Part shown: piece by piece, positions 37,445-51,409 of the stretch
Numbering within the stretch: position 1 is the stretch's first letter
Layout: every line of letters begins with the position of its first letter
Assembly (NCBI GenBank): GCA_014925825.1
Contig: JACGCK010000073.1
Coordinates: forward strand, 1-64,000
DNA: 64,000 nt
Direction: 5' to 3'
Source: Pholiota molesta
Lineage: Eukaryota; Basidiomycota; Agaricomycetes; Agaricales; Strophariaceae
Made by a program: the position numbers and the translations under genes
The notes under the pieces: model-generated
Seen by the model: the letters and a program-made list of their open reading frames with translations, nothing else
Told to the model about the DNA's origin: nothing
Database searches by the model: none

Positions 37445-39160
37445 CGGTTTAAAACCTTTAAAATGTGAAAACGGGGATCATAAAAGGCTTTGGGCAGAGG
37501 AACTGGGAGGAGGGTTGCAGAGGTGGCAAAAGGCCAGAGCAGAAAAGCGAGTTGACGAGAAATCTGTAAGATTTCCGAATTAGGAATGTAGAATTTCCCA
37601 TGTCCTCTTATGTACCCTCCCCAACGGCTTTCGAATTTGCAAAAATATCCAGGACAATAAATACAACGATTTCATGAGCCCTGATCATAAAATCCGCTGG
37701 TCAAAGACGTCTTGAAAGAATCCAGACCAATGTGCATACAGTGTACACGCCCAATACACGCCCGTCAAGTTCAACCATATTCTGCTGCTGATGCTGGTCC
37801 GCCGGCCGCCGGTTACTATCATTGACCCACACATCGGCCGCCGGCCGGACCCACCTCGAATATTTTGCTCATTTCTGGTTCTACTTGCCTCAAATTTGTC
37901 AGGAATACTTTTTATTGGCTCTATGTCCATGATAAAAGAGCCAAACGAAGAGTGGAAAAAACGACCATTTGTTGACCATTTGTCACTCTCGCTGAGGTAT
38001 GTCGTTTCAAAGGTGAGATTGATTATACCACAACCGCATTGATCGCATTTTTGTAAAAGGCACTTACAACTGGCAGTTTGAGTTGGCTTTGACCAAGAAT
38101 TTCGACGTCATATATTTATTTTTTATTTGTTGCATACCGCTTGCACCAAGCACCTCCGAGTCCAAGCACTGACGCGCTCGCTGCTGCCATGCCATCACGC
38201 AGATTCCAAATCCTTGCCATATATGGGCGATCCGGCCGCTTCCGGCCGATATGGGTCAATGATAGTACCTGCCCTAAATCAGACACATATTCGGCTTGCC
38301 TCGGAAATGTGCGGGTTGGTCCTGGTCCTCTCTTTCCTCCCTTCCCTCCAATGCCTGAAATTCCACCACGATTTGTTATCTATGGTCCACCATTATGTCT
38401 TCGTTTCCAAGGACATAATATGTGACTACTCGCTGCGAGCTTTTTTTTCTCTGGCGACATCATTACAGAGAACGAGGCTTACTAAACCAATTGTGGATCC
38501 CGTCCCTGAACCCGGAATCTCCATATTTCATAGTGGCTTTGCACATGCCGTTTTGCGACCTTTTACATGAATGAATCGCCCATAATACTACGCAAATGGT
38601 CTTCCGGGTTGTGCTTAGATTGCCATTTCTCATGTTCTCGATATAGCAGCGGGGGAAGCGAAACGGCTATGCGATCTCTTCAGACTTGCGTTTGATTTAC
38701 ATGCAGAACCCTCAAGCTGTTTCGTCCCATTTTTTACAGCTTGTCACTCGGTCGCCTGTCCACCATACCTTGACGTACCCGCGAGTTTCCCTGGATCGAT
38801 TTCCTCCGAGATGCCAACGGCTTGCGCTACATAGCCATAAGGTGACATGGCTGTGATCGGTTTACAATGCTCTGCATTTTACAAGGACATGCACCAATGC
38901 CGGTCTACTTGTAATGTTCCACCCGAGGAATCTGGCGAAATGAGTCTTCATGCCGTCATATCTATCGCGGCGGACTAAACGAGGAGCACAGACGCTCTGC
39001 CGCCTCATTTGGAAACCCGGATCGGGTTGCCTCATGTTACACGAGGCCGATGCTTCCCTCTTTGCGGAAACGTGGCTTGTGGGCTAGCATTTCATGAAGA
39101 ACATACGCTTGACCTCATGAACGAGGAAATGAAGCTATATAGACTGCGTCTGCTAGTAAA
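37445..39160. other. Gene-free interval with a MITE
   Basis: Promoter side of the ERT1-like gene, then the 450-bp MITE at 37816-38265, then about 900 bp without a supported gene up to the broken gene at 39.2 kb. Confidence 0.45.
37816..38265. mobile_element. MITE, 450 bp, related to the pogo-like element
   Basis: Terminal inverted repeats begin CTATCATTGACCCA and continue into CATCGGCCG/TATCGGCCGG, flanked by TA at 37814-37815 and 38266-38267. The left end matches the termini of the 15.6-18.8 kb transposon in outline: CTA-CAT-GACCCACACATCG followed by ACCCACCT. No coding capacity inside. Most likely a non-autonomous relative. Confidence 0.8.
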
Positions 39161-40507
39161 GTGGCTCTCCTGCAACATTTCGCAACACTATCTCTGGTTA
39201 TGGCTTCTACCTCGAATACGCGGCTCAACCACCAGCGCTTGACCTCGTCGCAATCGCAAAAACTACTAGGAAGACATTGGAACGGCTTGCCTCATTCTCT
39301 CATATGCGGAGGTCGGTCTGTACATTTTACCTTTTGTCCACATTCTCAATGGATCAACTATTTACCCAATAGTTCGTCCGATCCTAATCCACTCATCACG
39401 AGGATTCTAAACAAAATTCTTAACCTCATTCGCCTCATCGATTCGAGCATGCTAGTCGCGCAGCTTGGGTACCAGCTTGCGACTAATGCAATGATGTTGT
39501 ATGATACAGAAGAAGCCGATTGGGAGGCCGATGTTACAATTGATACTCTTCGCGATATTGCCGGGAAGGCACACACAACGTCCCAGAGTGTTATGGAGGG
39601 CTTCAGGGAAATCAAACAGGAGGTGTATAAAGTAAGCCGTTATGGTCATTCAGTTGTATTTATCGCTAAATGGTGCCACTATCTGTATAGATAGCAGCAT
39701 CTACTAAAGACGATATGTTTATCGTTCTCGTACCACCAGATCCATCCCATTGTACATCTAATCTTTAAACCACTCCATACATTTACTGATTCATTGCCAT
39801 TCCTCTAGCGACACCATGAAAATCCACCTAAGGACGTTGGGAACGACTTGGTGCCAACCTAAACCTCTTCTCCGACTTCTCTCGCTCTACCGCCAGCCTT
39901 GCTGAGTGGTGCGAATGGGTCAAGGACGACCTCGGGTCCGAGACATCAACCTGCTGCCCTCCAACCCTAGCGAGACCGCAGACATAGTTACGAAGTGGAC
40001 GGAAATGAAGGACGCGTTCAAGAATACTACAACGTGGTACGTGTGCTCCCTCTTTTTCGACTCCATTTTGGCGCTTGCATTTGTGCCGCCCCGACTAACA
40101 CCATTATTGGGTGTACATCAGATCAACGTAGCGCATCTCCGCTTCCCGACCTCCTCGTGGCCTCCAGCGAGGCCTGGAAGTCCGTCGCGCTCGCGCGTAG
40201 CCAGGAACCAGCACGCGCCGCACTCCATACACGAGGACGCCAACGATCCGTCTTCCGCGTCCCGTCGCGCCCTGCTTCGAACACAGGGAGACGCTTGAAG
40301 GCGTTCGTCGGCGTGTTCACATTGGGGAAGGCCAAGACCATCTTCACGCGCGCAGGAAAGCAGTCCAGTTCGTACGGCCCCTCTGCGAGCGAGAAAGGCA
40401 AACAGCCGGAGACAGAGGAGGCTAGACAGGCGCTTGTGCTTCGCGCTTCGTCTTCTAGGTCTAGTGCGTCTCGGATAGCGTGGCTAGTGGGGCGAACCAA
40501 TCGGTGA
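39161..40507 (+). pseudogene. Broken gene of unknown function
   Basis: I do not recognise the family. Coding-like segments line up on the plus strand. About 39395-39630 reads a helical region (QLGYQLATNAMMLYD, TIDTLRDIAGKAHTTSQSVM) and ends at a GTAAGC donor. After a CTCTAG acceptor near 39808, segments read NLFSDFSRSTASLAEWCEWV and INLLPSNPSETADIVTKWTE, but in three different frames with breaks near 39850 and 39940. A GTGTGC...TCAG intron (about 40037-40121) leads to a basic Ser/Arg-rich tail ending near 40507. The start is uncertain. Either a decayed gene or one affected by indel errors. Confidence 0.4.
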
Positions 40508-41114
40508 AGAGCAACGCGGAGAAGGGGAAAGAGAAGGGAAAGTTCCCGTTTTCGTGCTGCTCGGTGAATCTTTTCCAAGATGGAATCGCGTATCTTGGAA
40601 GTCATGGTGGTGTGGTGCGATGAGTGGTAGTCTGTGTTGTTTATGCTATGTATTCTCTGTATATGTATACTTCTTTTGACTCGAGTTACCGTGACCGCTA
40701 TCTTGCCAACAAATTGCTAGAGCATGCTTCCCAATCGAAACAGGCCGAGGATACGTTCAATTGTTGGGACGGACGGGACGTGGTATACGGTATAGGGTAT
40801 CTAGCAGAATAATATCTTTCTATACACATCATATAGAAATCCAAGGCATCAGCGTTTTACTTGTCTTCTAATGTTGATAATAACTGTGTCCCAAAGAACG
40901 ATAAATATATAAACTTCAATACCAACCTTCCTAAAGAACGATAAAACAATTCAACCAAAATCCGATTAAACTTGAGACATAGACACACAGAAGTAAAACA
41001 ACACGGCAGATGCTAATAAATTACCGAAAACTATCAACATAGTAAGGGACAGATTAAAAGATTTAGTGGGATACACATTACCTGTCGCGATATTACGTAT
41101 GCATGTTGGTAAAG
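40508..41114. other. Intergenic interval
   Basis: About 600 bp of AT-rich DNA between convergent 3' ends. A direct repeat of CCTAAAGAACGATAAA / CCAAAGAACGATAAA occurs at about 40890-40945. No gene. Confidence 0.5.
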
Positions 41115-42976
41115 TCAATCGGTCGAATCGTTTTCAGCTTCCGTCTCCGACTCGCCGCTATCATCGCCATAGTCCATCACCGTCATCATATCATTGAACT
41201 GTTGCAAAACGAAAGATCATTGGATATTCCGCCTTGAATACAACAAGAACACATACCAGTGAACTAAAGGCTGCATGACCCTGGCCACAGAAGCTACTGT
41301 CTCCTTGAAATCGGGCGATAGCACTTCGCTATCCGTGAATCTAAGCCAACAAGAGCTATCTCAGCGTCGTCGTCCAAGACAGAAAGGTTGATTTTACTTA
41401 TGCATCACTACGAACGAACGGCATTTGAGAAGGTCGATATCCCTGAATTTCGGATTTCTATGTCAGAAAAGAAGACAGCGAATATTAAGGAGGTCCTCAC
41501 TTATGATCCTTGGAAACCCCTTTCGGAGCGACCTTCAACTCATCCTCCATCCCGAATATGTTCTGTGACTCTCCCTCGGGGTGTGGCTGAGGTTTACCAA
41601 AGAACTTGACAAATCAGGGCGGAAATACGCTGCGGAGTCGTCGTGAATTGTGCTGAATATTAGTTCTAAGCAAGGGTGATCAGAGAGGAGGGAGAATATG
41701 AAACGAAAAAGCGGTCTTGTACCTGATATTGGCTAGTTCATTACGCCCTGGACACCACGACCCAGCGGCGATCATGCTTTCGTGTCCGGGTCTCACTTAG
41801 TAATTCGAAATGTCAGTCGATACCAACAACTTTATACTTTCGTGTACCTACCTGCTCTAATGATACGAAGAAAAGATATAGCGATAGTCAGCAAATAGTT
41901 TCTCGCATTTTCAAACGAGCTCACACATGGTCTACGCACAAAGCAAATATCAGCAATGGCCAGCAGAAAGCAAGCCTTGAACCTTACATCCTGCAAAAAT
42001 CCCTTGCGGCCGCTTCTAGAGAAACTGCCGACAATTCTTCTTGTATGGTGTTTTATCATTGGAGAATCTGACCTATTTAGATTTCAGCGAGCAGTAAAGA
42101 GAGAATACTCTCAATTCGTACATCACGATAGATTCGGTGAATGACATCCTTGGGAGGGAGTGGCGGAATTTGGGGATCAACATCGACTAGCAGGTCGGTA
42201 AACGCCTCAACGAAATCTTTCCATTCTTTTTCGGCAACGCGATAGACAGGCTCTAGAAAAAAATTCAATAATCGTTTCTTGAACATACATGTAAAAAGTA
42301 CCATGGAGTTTGAACCTAGGGCTAGTATCAACAAGGACGAAAGGAGTGAACAAGGGCGCATGCACATACCATTCGCGATCGTTACATACGGGGTCTTGTA
42401 GCTTATTAGAAAGTTCAGGGTGTTTTGCGATATCTGGCCAGCTGGAACGTGTCCCGTTTTCGGTGCCTGAACGACCATACCAACGACCTCCTGCCCATCT
42501 TCAAGGTCGTCGTACTCCGCGTCGCCGCTGTCTACTTGCTTCTTCTTCTTTCGAGGCGATTGTGTCTTCTTTGGACTCTCCTTGGCCAATGCACGCCCCT
42601 TCCGTTTGGGCTTCGCCGTTGGACCGTCGGAGTCGTCTAATGCATCACTGTCGTATGGCTTCTCCGATGCGCTGGGTTCCGCTTCTTCGTCATAGGCCTC
42701 GTCGGCCTCTTCAATCTTTCTCTTCTTGTTCTGGGAAGGCGTACTCTTAGAGCCACGCGCCGTACTCTTCCGCTTCTTCACACCAGCGTCGGATTCCTCG
42801 TCTAACGCGTCGCTATCATATTGAGTTGCTTCTTGAAATATGGCGAAGTGGAGGGCCCTTCCTTTTCTTCATTGGCGGAATTCGTTGCTGGCGCGGTTTC
42901 CGAGTCGATTTGGCACTTCTGTCGTGTTAGGGGATGATTTGGCTTGGGTACGTGCAGATGCAGCCTTTGCAGACAT
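41115..42976 (-). CDS. DUF2461 (TIGR02453) domain protein, frame-broken
   Basis: Conserved fungal and bacterial domain of unknown biochemical role. It starts at 42976 (MSAKAASARTQAK). The N-terminal third is acidic and basic low complexity with repeated YDSDALD motifs and KRK/KKKK stretches, nuclear-looking. The DUF2461 domain follows: EPVYRVAEKEWKDFVEAF, PPLPPKDVIHRIYRDV, RFSNDKTPYK, SFSRSGRKG, HESMIAAGSWCPGRNELANI, NIFGMEDELKVAPKGV, and the tail SPDFKETVASVARVMQPL with an acidic end at 41115. A 15-nt micro-exon (WFKLH) lies near 42303-42318. At least four single-base frame slips are needed (around 42920, 42830, 42390 and 42030), plus an interruption near 41610, so it is either a pseudogene or poorly sequenced. 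Confidence 0.75.
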
Positions 42977-45215
42977 TTTGAACCTGATCGGAGGAAAGTG
43001 GATGACAACGTTCAATTTGATTGCTAATTAGAGCCAGTCACATATCACGTGTTAGACGCGACAGTATGTCACATACTAATTATTAGCGTGTGATGACTCT
43101 GGCGTGAACATTGTGGGAGTTGTAGGACTATTGCGTGGACAAGCCATGTACTCAAACTATCCAACATCGCACAAATTGTTCGTTTTTTTTTGAAGAATTC
43201 AAGGTATCTTGTTCATCTCTGAATTCAGCTTAAGCCCACAGGCCTGATTGATCCCCGCATACCGTAAAATTTACAGCCTTCATGGCCTGATTAAAGGAGA
43301 TTTCGACAGTACTATCACTGCTCTAGATTTTGTCTGAACGATTCGAAAATTGTCTCGACCAATTTTCATTACTTCATTCATTCTTATCTCCATTCTCTCT
43401 ATACATCCGTTCCCCATGTTTGCTCCACGATTGATCAAGTTCTGAATGCGGGGTAGAATGGCTTGTGATCGGGGGCAGTTGAAGTCACTTGGCTTCTTGG
43501 CTCCTTTAACTGTTCGCATTCTCCATTCCAAGATCCCCTGCAGAGTGGGTATAGACAGATGTAAGATACTTATATTGAGGAATCCGAACGGATTCCTCGT
43601 TCCGCCTTCCGTTGGACACCAATACTGATTGTCCAATCAATCAACGTGCGGTGCTCCGAGCGGGATGCGGAGAACGACAAGGCTTAAGGAGGGCAGTTGA
43701 TTAAGCTTCAGGTTGAAATTAATGGCGCTACCGTCGCCGACGGCGGGATTCTTTGAACGTCCTTCTGCCGCAGGTTGGGCTCCGCACTCCAGAGGCAGAG
43801 AAGGGGAAGTCTATCTCATCGTCCTTAAAATACTCTATGCAGCTATCGGCACTAAACATATATCAATGATATATAAGGTTGACTGAGCTTTCAAGCTCAA
43901 GCTTCAAAGTTTATCGCTCATCATTCTTTTTTTGTTCAAATACTCAGGCTGCTACTTCTTTTCGCATCTCTGCAAGGTTCTATACTTAATACATCGAGTA
44001 TATACAAATAAGGCGTCATCCGTAAACATAAAGACAATTTATTCTGAGGGTCAGTTGACTGCTTGAACTGTATTGTGCACGGCCGAAATGAATGGATTTC
44101 GGGACTAAATGTATGGTAGAAAGATAATCAGTGTGAGCTATTTATAACTCATCACGATGTTGGTCCAGGTGCCTGTATACATACAGGCTATTACAGGCTA
44201 TTGCATGGCTTGACAAGGTCAGCAGGTGTTGGGCTATGTATGAGAACCATCGAAGCGACAACTAACCTCGAACGTTTGAGCGTTGACGTTGAGAGCCTGA
44301 ATGTTGTGCTTCGATCTGACTTGGGAGCTAGCCGCAATGAATGAGCGTCTAATTGATCAAGATCAGCCTCAATCAAATATCATGGGTACCATGAATAGAA
44401 AATTTCTGCACTTGCTGCAAGTACATGTTACGATATGGACTCTACTTAACTCGTTAGATCGATTCTCATAAATGAATTGATGACTTTGAGCATTTATCTT
44501 TATGGTACACAACACAGCGAACAAGTTGCGGCGTCTATTGACAAACGCCGCTTGTTACAATGGGTGTAAGATGGGCCTCTTGTGCACAATGCTACCGACT
44601 ATCCGTCGCCGGACATCGTTTGCAAAGAATTTCCTCAAAATTTGGAACCCAGTGATGATGGATAGGTTGTAGGCAGTCCAGCCCATCCTCGCCAGTCCTC
44701 GCCCTCCGTTGCTTATTTGCGCACAACGCGATGAAGTTGCCGAGCCGGGTAACCTCAACCAGCCTCAACCCCACGTATTTCCGCCCCACACTCCTAATGC
44801 AAGTGTATTTCCGGTCTCAAGGTCCACCTTTGCTCCGCGATATGCCGAGGGGTAAAGTGCATCCGTTCCGCCGTTGCCATTTCCTCCTCTTGATCGCAAA
44901 AGAAAACATAAAGGCACTCAAGTTCGAATACCCAGCAGAACAGAGTAGAACGCAATGACAAGAATATCTCGAAAAAGGATCCTCTGGAAATGTTATCGAT
45001 TGGGAAATACTAAATAGGTCGAATGCCGTATATAGATCTGGAATGGGAATGGTGCCAAGCTAAAGATACAACATAAATGTGTTCCCGTGCGCTGTGCGGA
45101 ATCTAGCGATCGGAGACCCCATTTAGATACCCACCCCCAGGATCGCAACTTTAAAATTAATATAGAAACCCCCACTCGCCCTCCGTCCGATCCACACCTC
45201 CATACCCCCACATCC
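42977..45215. other. Gene-poor interval, about 2.2 kb
   Basis: One 118-codon minus-strand ORF at 43280-43636 reads LINRGANMGNGCIERMEIRM and looks mildly helical; it may be a fragment of a lineage-specific protein, but its support is weak. The rest, including the acetyl-CoA synthetase promoter just before 45216, shows no gene or element. Confidence 0.35.
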
Positions 45216-47791
45216 ATGGCTGAACAACCCGCTACCGTCCCCATCCATCCCGTGGCGCCTCGTTTGAAGAACGGCCCCAAGAAGCCGCATATCGGACCGC
45301 ACATCGACGACTACCGCAATGCACACAAGGACACCGTAGGCCATGAGTCTGACCACTGGTGGGCAAAGGTGCGCCGACCACGCGAACTCACTGGGCGGTA
45401 AGGCTCATATGCTATACGTATTCCCTGTTTAGCAAGCCCATGCGATGCTTTACTGGGATCGCCCGTTCAAGACTGTCAGAGCCGGCGGCTTCAAGACCGG
45501 CGATATCGTCTGGTTCCCAGAGGGCGGGCTGAACGCTTCCTACAATTGCGTTGACCGCTGGGCGTTCAAACATCCCGACAAGGTAAAAGCGATTATCTTA
45601 ATCTTTACGGATATCATCTCAATTGCCTCACTTTATCCAGACCGCCATTATTTACGAGGCAGATGAGCCGGGCGAGGGGCGCGAGATCACCTACTCTGAG
45701 CTCCTCCGCGAGGTGTGCAGCATCGCTAACGTCCTCAAATCATTCGGCATCAAGAAGGGCGACACGGTCTCCGTTTATCTTCCCATGACATGGCAAGCCG
45801 TCGCCGCCTTCCTCGCGTGCGCCCGTATTGGCGCAGTCCACTCCGTCGTGTTCGCCGGCTTCTCTGCCGAGTCGCTCCGCGATCGTGTGCAGGACTGCAA
45901 ATCGCGCGTGCTCATCACCTCCGACGAGGGCAAGCGCGGGGGAAGACCATCGCTAACAAGGCTATCGTCGATGCGGCGCTCAAGGAATGCCCCCTCGTGG
46001 AGCACGTCCTCGTCCTCCAAAGGACAGGAAACAAGGTCGCGTGGACCGAAGGAAGGGATAAGTGGTGGCACGAAGAAATCCTCAAAGTTCCCAACTACTG
46101 CCCTCCCGAGATCATGGCTTCTGAGGACCCACTTTTTATTCTTTATGTCAGTGATTCCAGAATTGATGCGTCAAAGTTATCTAATCTGTCCTTAGACCTC
46201 TGGTTCCACAGGAAAGCCCAAGGGTGTCGTCCACACTACCGGAGGATACCTCCTGTGCGCCGCCTTGACTGTAAAATATGTCTTCGATGTGCACCCCGAC
46301 GACAAATTCGCCTGCATGGCTGATGTTGGCTGGATCACAGGCCACACGTACGTGTCTCTCGCCATTGTTGTTATTTTTGGCGTAATCTCATCTACCCCAT
46401 CAGATATATTGTATACGGACCTCTAGCCAACGGCGTGACCACCACCGTCTTCGAATCCACGCCCGTCTACCCCACTCCTTCGCGCTACTGGCAGACCGTC
46501 GAGAAGCACAAGCTGACCCAATTCTACTCTGCCCCGACTGCCATCCGCCTTCTCCGCCGCCTCGGTTCGCACCATGTGGAGGGCCACGACCTGAGCAGCC
46601 TGCGCGTTCTGGGAAGCGTCGGCGAGCCGATCAACCCCGAAGCGTGGAACTGGTACAACGAGCATGTAGGAAAGATGCAGTGTGCGATCGTGGACACCTT
46701 CTGGTACGTCAGGAGCTTCTCCGCATTCCCCGCACAACATTCCAGCCCCGCGCGATTGCATGATATGGAGAGATTTGATATTGATGGATTGCAACGATTA
46801 GGCAAACCGAAACGGGCTCTATTGTGGTCACGCCGTTCCCTGGCGCCATTGAGACGAAGCCTGGATCCGCCACCGTCCCCTTTTTCGGGATTGAGACCGC
46901 CGTGCTGGACCCGGTCACTGGGGAGGAGCTCCACGGGAACAACGTCGAGGGCGTGCTCGTGCTCAAGCACCCCTGGCCGTCAATTGCGCGCACGATCTAC
47001 CAGGACCATAAGCGCTATCAGGAGACGTACATGCAGGTGTGTTCTCGATGTCGGTCCGGGGATTCTGCATTCGCTAATTACCAATGCGCATTTTGGGTAG
47101 CCTTACCCCGGTTACTTCTACACAGGTGACGGCGCTGCACGCGACGAGCATGGATATATTTGGATCAAGGGCCGCGTTGATGGTGCGCCACATTTCTTGT
47201 TATCTAATCTCCGCTCATATGACAGATCACTGACTTTCTGATTGCGATGCGTAGATGTCATCAACGTCTCTGGCCATCGTCTGTCCACAGCAGAGATCGA
47301 GTCGGCGCTTATTCTGCACAAGGGCGTCGCCGAGACTGCCGTCATTGGGACTGCGGACGAGCTCACAGGCCAAGCGGTCTACGCGTTCGTCACACTAAAA
47401 CCGTAAGTCTCTTAAGACCGTGCCTCATACGAAGATCAAGTGCTGATAGAGGATGACATAGTGAATTCACTTACGACACCACTGACGAGACAAGCCTCAC
47501 CAAGGAGCTCGTACTCCAAGTACGCAAGGTCATCGGCCCCTTCGCCGCCCCCAAGAAAATCTACATCGTCCCCGATCTCCCCAAAACGCGCTCTGGAAAG
47601 GTTCGTTTTCCGCTAGTCGTTCCCCGCAAACTCAAAAAGTTAATCACCCATTCCTTTAATTATTTATAGATCATGCGACGCATCATGCGCAAGATCGTCG
47701 CTGGTGAGGGGATCAGTTGGGGGATCTCAGTACGCTGGCGGAGCCCGCTGTGGTAGACATCATCAAGGCCAAGGTCGCTGCGTCGCCTTGA
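45216..47791 (+). CDS. Acetyl-CoA synthetase
   Basis: AMP-forming acetate:CoA ligase (ACS1/facA type), cytosolic, feeding acetate into acetyl-CoA. Ten exons: 45216-45368, 45433-45582, 45641-46146, 46196-46347, 46404-46703, 46802-47036, 47101-47182, 47255-47402, 47462-47600 and 47670-47791, about 662 residues. Landmarks: [31 protein letters not shown], the P-loop-like [92 protein letters not shown], and the catalytic Lys motif [16 protein letters not shown]. Two frame breaks occur, each at a G run: 45938-45942 (GGGGG before AAG) and 47708-47711 (GGGG before ATC). One extra G at each restores the conserved frame. An essential-type gene broken only at G runs suggests sequence error. Confidence 0.94.
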
Positions 47792-49554
<1,763 letters not shown>

Positions 49555-50303
49555 TTTATGAGATTCTGACTGAGGGGTTGTCGAAGGAGATGGTGGTTCG
49601 AGAGAGAGAGGGGGGTGGGACTTTCCATGATATAGCGCTGTCTCGCATACGACGTCATCACGATTTCGATCGACATTCCCAAAATGGCATTAATTTATAG
49701 AATTGGGAAGACCGCCCCTCTTTTTACCCAGGCGCGACCGTATTTACTATTCGCATACCTCACAGACCAACAATTCCGTCATCCATTGTAAAGTTCATGC
49801 TCTTGCGTAAGCTTCTAAGCAGAATTTAACGCTGAATCATGGTACTTAGGCGCGTCTTGCAAACGACGTCAGGATTGATGTTGGCCGCAAATAGTAATTA
49901 ATTGGCAAACCGGCCCCTTTAACCCGCAGACTCGCGACCAGTTTACTATTAGCATACCTTTTACACGCCTCTTATACTGAACGTCGATCTGTAAAGCAAT
50001 ATTGGGGCTGAGTAGAAATCCGTCGTGATTTACTTCAAGTTATTGGCGTCAAACGTTATGCACTGGCACTAATCATCAATCTATGCAACGCCAAGCGCGC
50101 TGCACAAATTCACAAGGTAGTATGCGTATCTTGGCTGGCCCAGCCAGGCAACTAGGGATAAGAGCACATTCAAGGAGGGCCACTTTATGTCTTATGGAGT
50201 CACATACTATGCTACTACTACTATTGTTATTATTCTACTTCATCTATAGTTCGAGATATAAGTACATTTCAGTATCACTTCTCAACATTGCAATCAAGCC
50301 GGT
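49555..50303. other. Intergenic interval
   Basis: About 750 bp. It contains two weakly similar stretches (TAGCGCTG...GCATACGACGTCATCAC near 49630 and AGGCGCGTCTTGCAAACGACGTCAGGATT near 49850), both with an ACGACGTCA word (ATF/CREB-like). No gene. Confidence 0.4.
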
Positions 50304-51409
50304 CTAACAAAGCTCCCTTGCAAATTTAATTGCTCGATATACTGGTCCAATAATCATCAGGGTCAAAGTCATTAGGAAAATGACAGCGATTATATTCCCA
50401 AGTCTCATTCCAGTGCTGTCACCGGCCGCACCGTCGCTCTGTACCGTCCACGGCAGAATAAGAACTGTGATAACACAAAGTATGACTGACCTAAATTAAT
50501 AGATCAGTCGATCGTAGATAAGGACGTCTTATTAGTACAAATTTCGGCCAGGTAATGGAAAGTAAATTAGCGCACCATATCAGCAAGGAGAGTGGAAGTG
50601 CGAGAAGGGACCAAAATTGCACTGATTCAAGTTTATCAAATGCTTCCGACGCCTAGAAAATAAACGAAAAAAATGCGAAAAAATGGTCAGTGACTTCTAA
50701 TCAAAGTCCTGGTAGACCACTAACTTTTACCCACTGATTTGGACATTTTCCATCCCTGGATTGACGAATTACCAATCCGAAGATTGCGCTGAGCAAGAGT
50801 CCAGCACCCGATAGTAAAAACGTCATGATAGCTGTCGTCCTCCCAATGACGCTCTGAAGACAGATCTATCTGTAAGAGCGCAACGGAAATGCTGATATGA
50901 AGGCGGCTGAGAATTATTATTGGCTACACGGTATGTTCTGAGATACGTACGACAAAATAAGAGCGCATCCCAGGTAAATCTGCTTCCACTCTTCCTTCAA
51001 TTTCCGTAAAATATGTTTCCATTGGGTGGATTTATTGTTGGTATTGACCGGAAAGGGGAGGTCCTCTGATACGCCTCTAGTGGATCTGGGTACAAGGCGC
51101 CATGTTTTATAGAAGACGCGACAAAGGCCCAGCGTCGCTATCATCCAAAGGCTTGTCGCTAACCAATTCCCAATGATGATGGGCTTTTCTTTAAGGTCCA
51201 GGACGTCTTCGGCTTGATGTCGTTGATATTGCCTGATTTAAATGTAAGAAACAACGCATTCTCTTATCACGACGTGGTGCAAACGTGGGATCAAAAATAG
51301 ACACTAACCTCTGAGAGGGTTCAGATAGATTTGACCCACTGCTGGCCGTGATGATTTGAGGTTCCATGGTCGATTGTAAGTCAGTTGGTGAGTGTCGAGA
51401 GTCAGACAA
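50304..51409 (-). CDS. Multi-pass membrane protein, unknown function
   Basis: Five exons (51309-51409, 50947-51232, 50725-50853, 50576-50652, 50304-50490) join in frame to 259 residues. A soluble, Ser-rich N-terminus is followed by hydrophobic segments: IIIGNWLATSLWMIATLGLC, IYLGCALILSYSVIG, TAIMTFLLSGAGLLLSAIFG, LLALPLSLLIWSVILCVITV, and NIIAVIFLMTLTLMIIGPVY. A basic amphipathic stretch (WKHILRKLKEEWKQ) lies between the first two. It ends in a short basic tail (YRAIKFARELC). No family recognised; the layout resembles the many basidiomycete-specific small multi-pass proteins. An in-frame second Met at residue 15 could also serve as the start. Confidence 0.7.

Noticed and set aside
43280..43636. 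A 118-codon minus-strand ORF as a gene
   Set aside because: No splice context and only weak, helical composition. Kept as a note in the interval entry, not as a gene.
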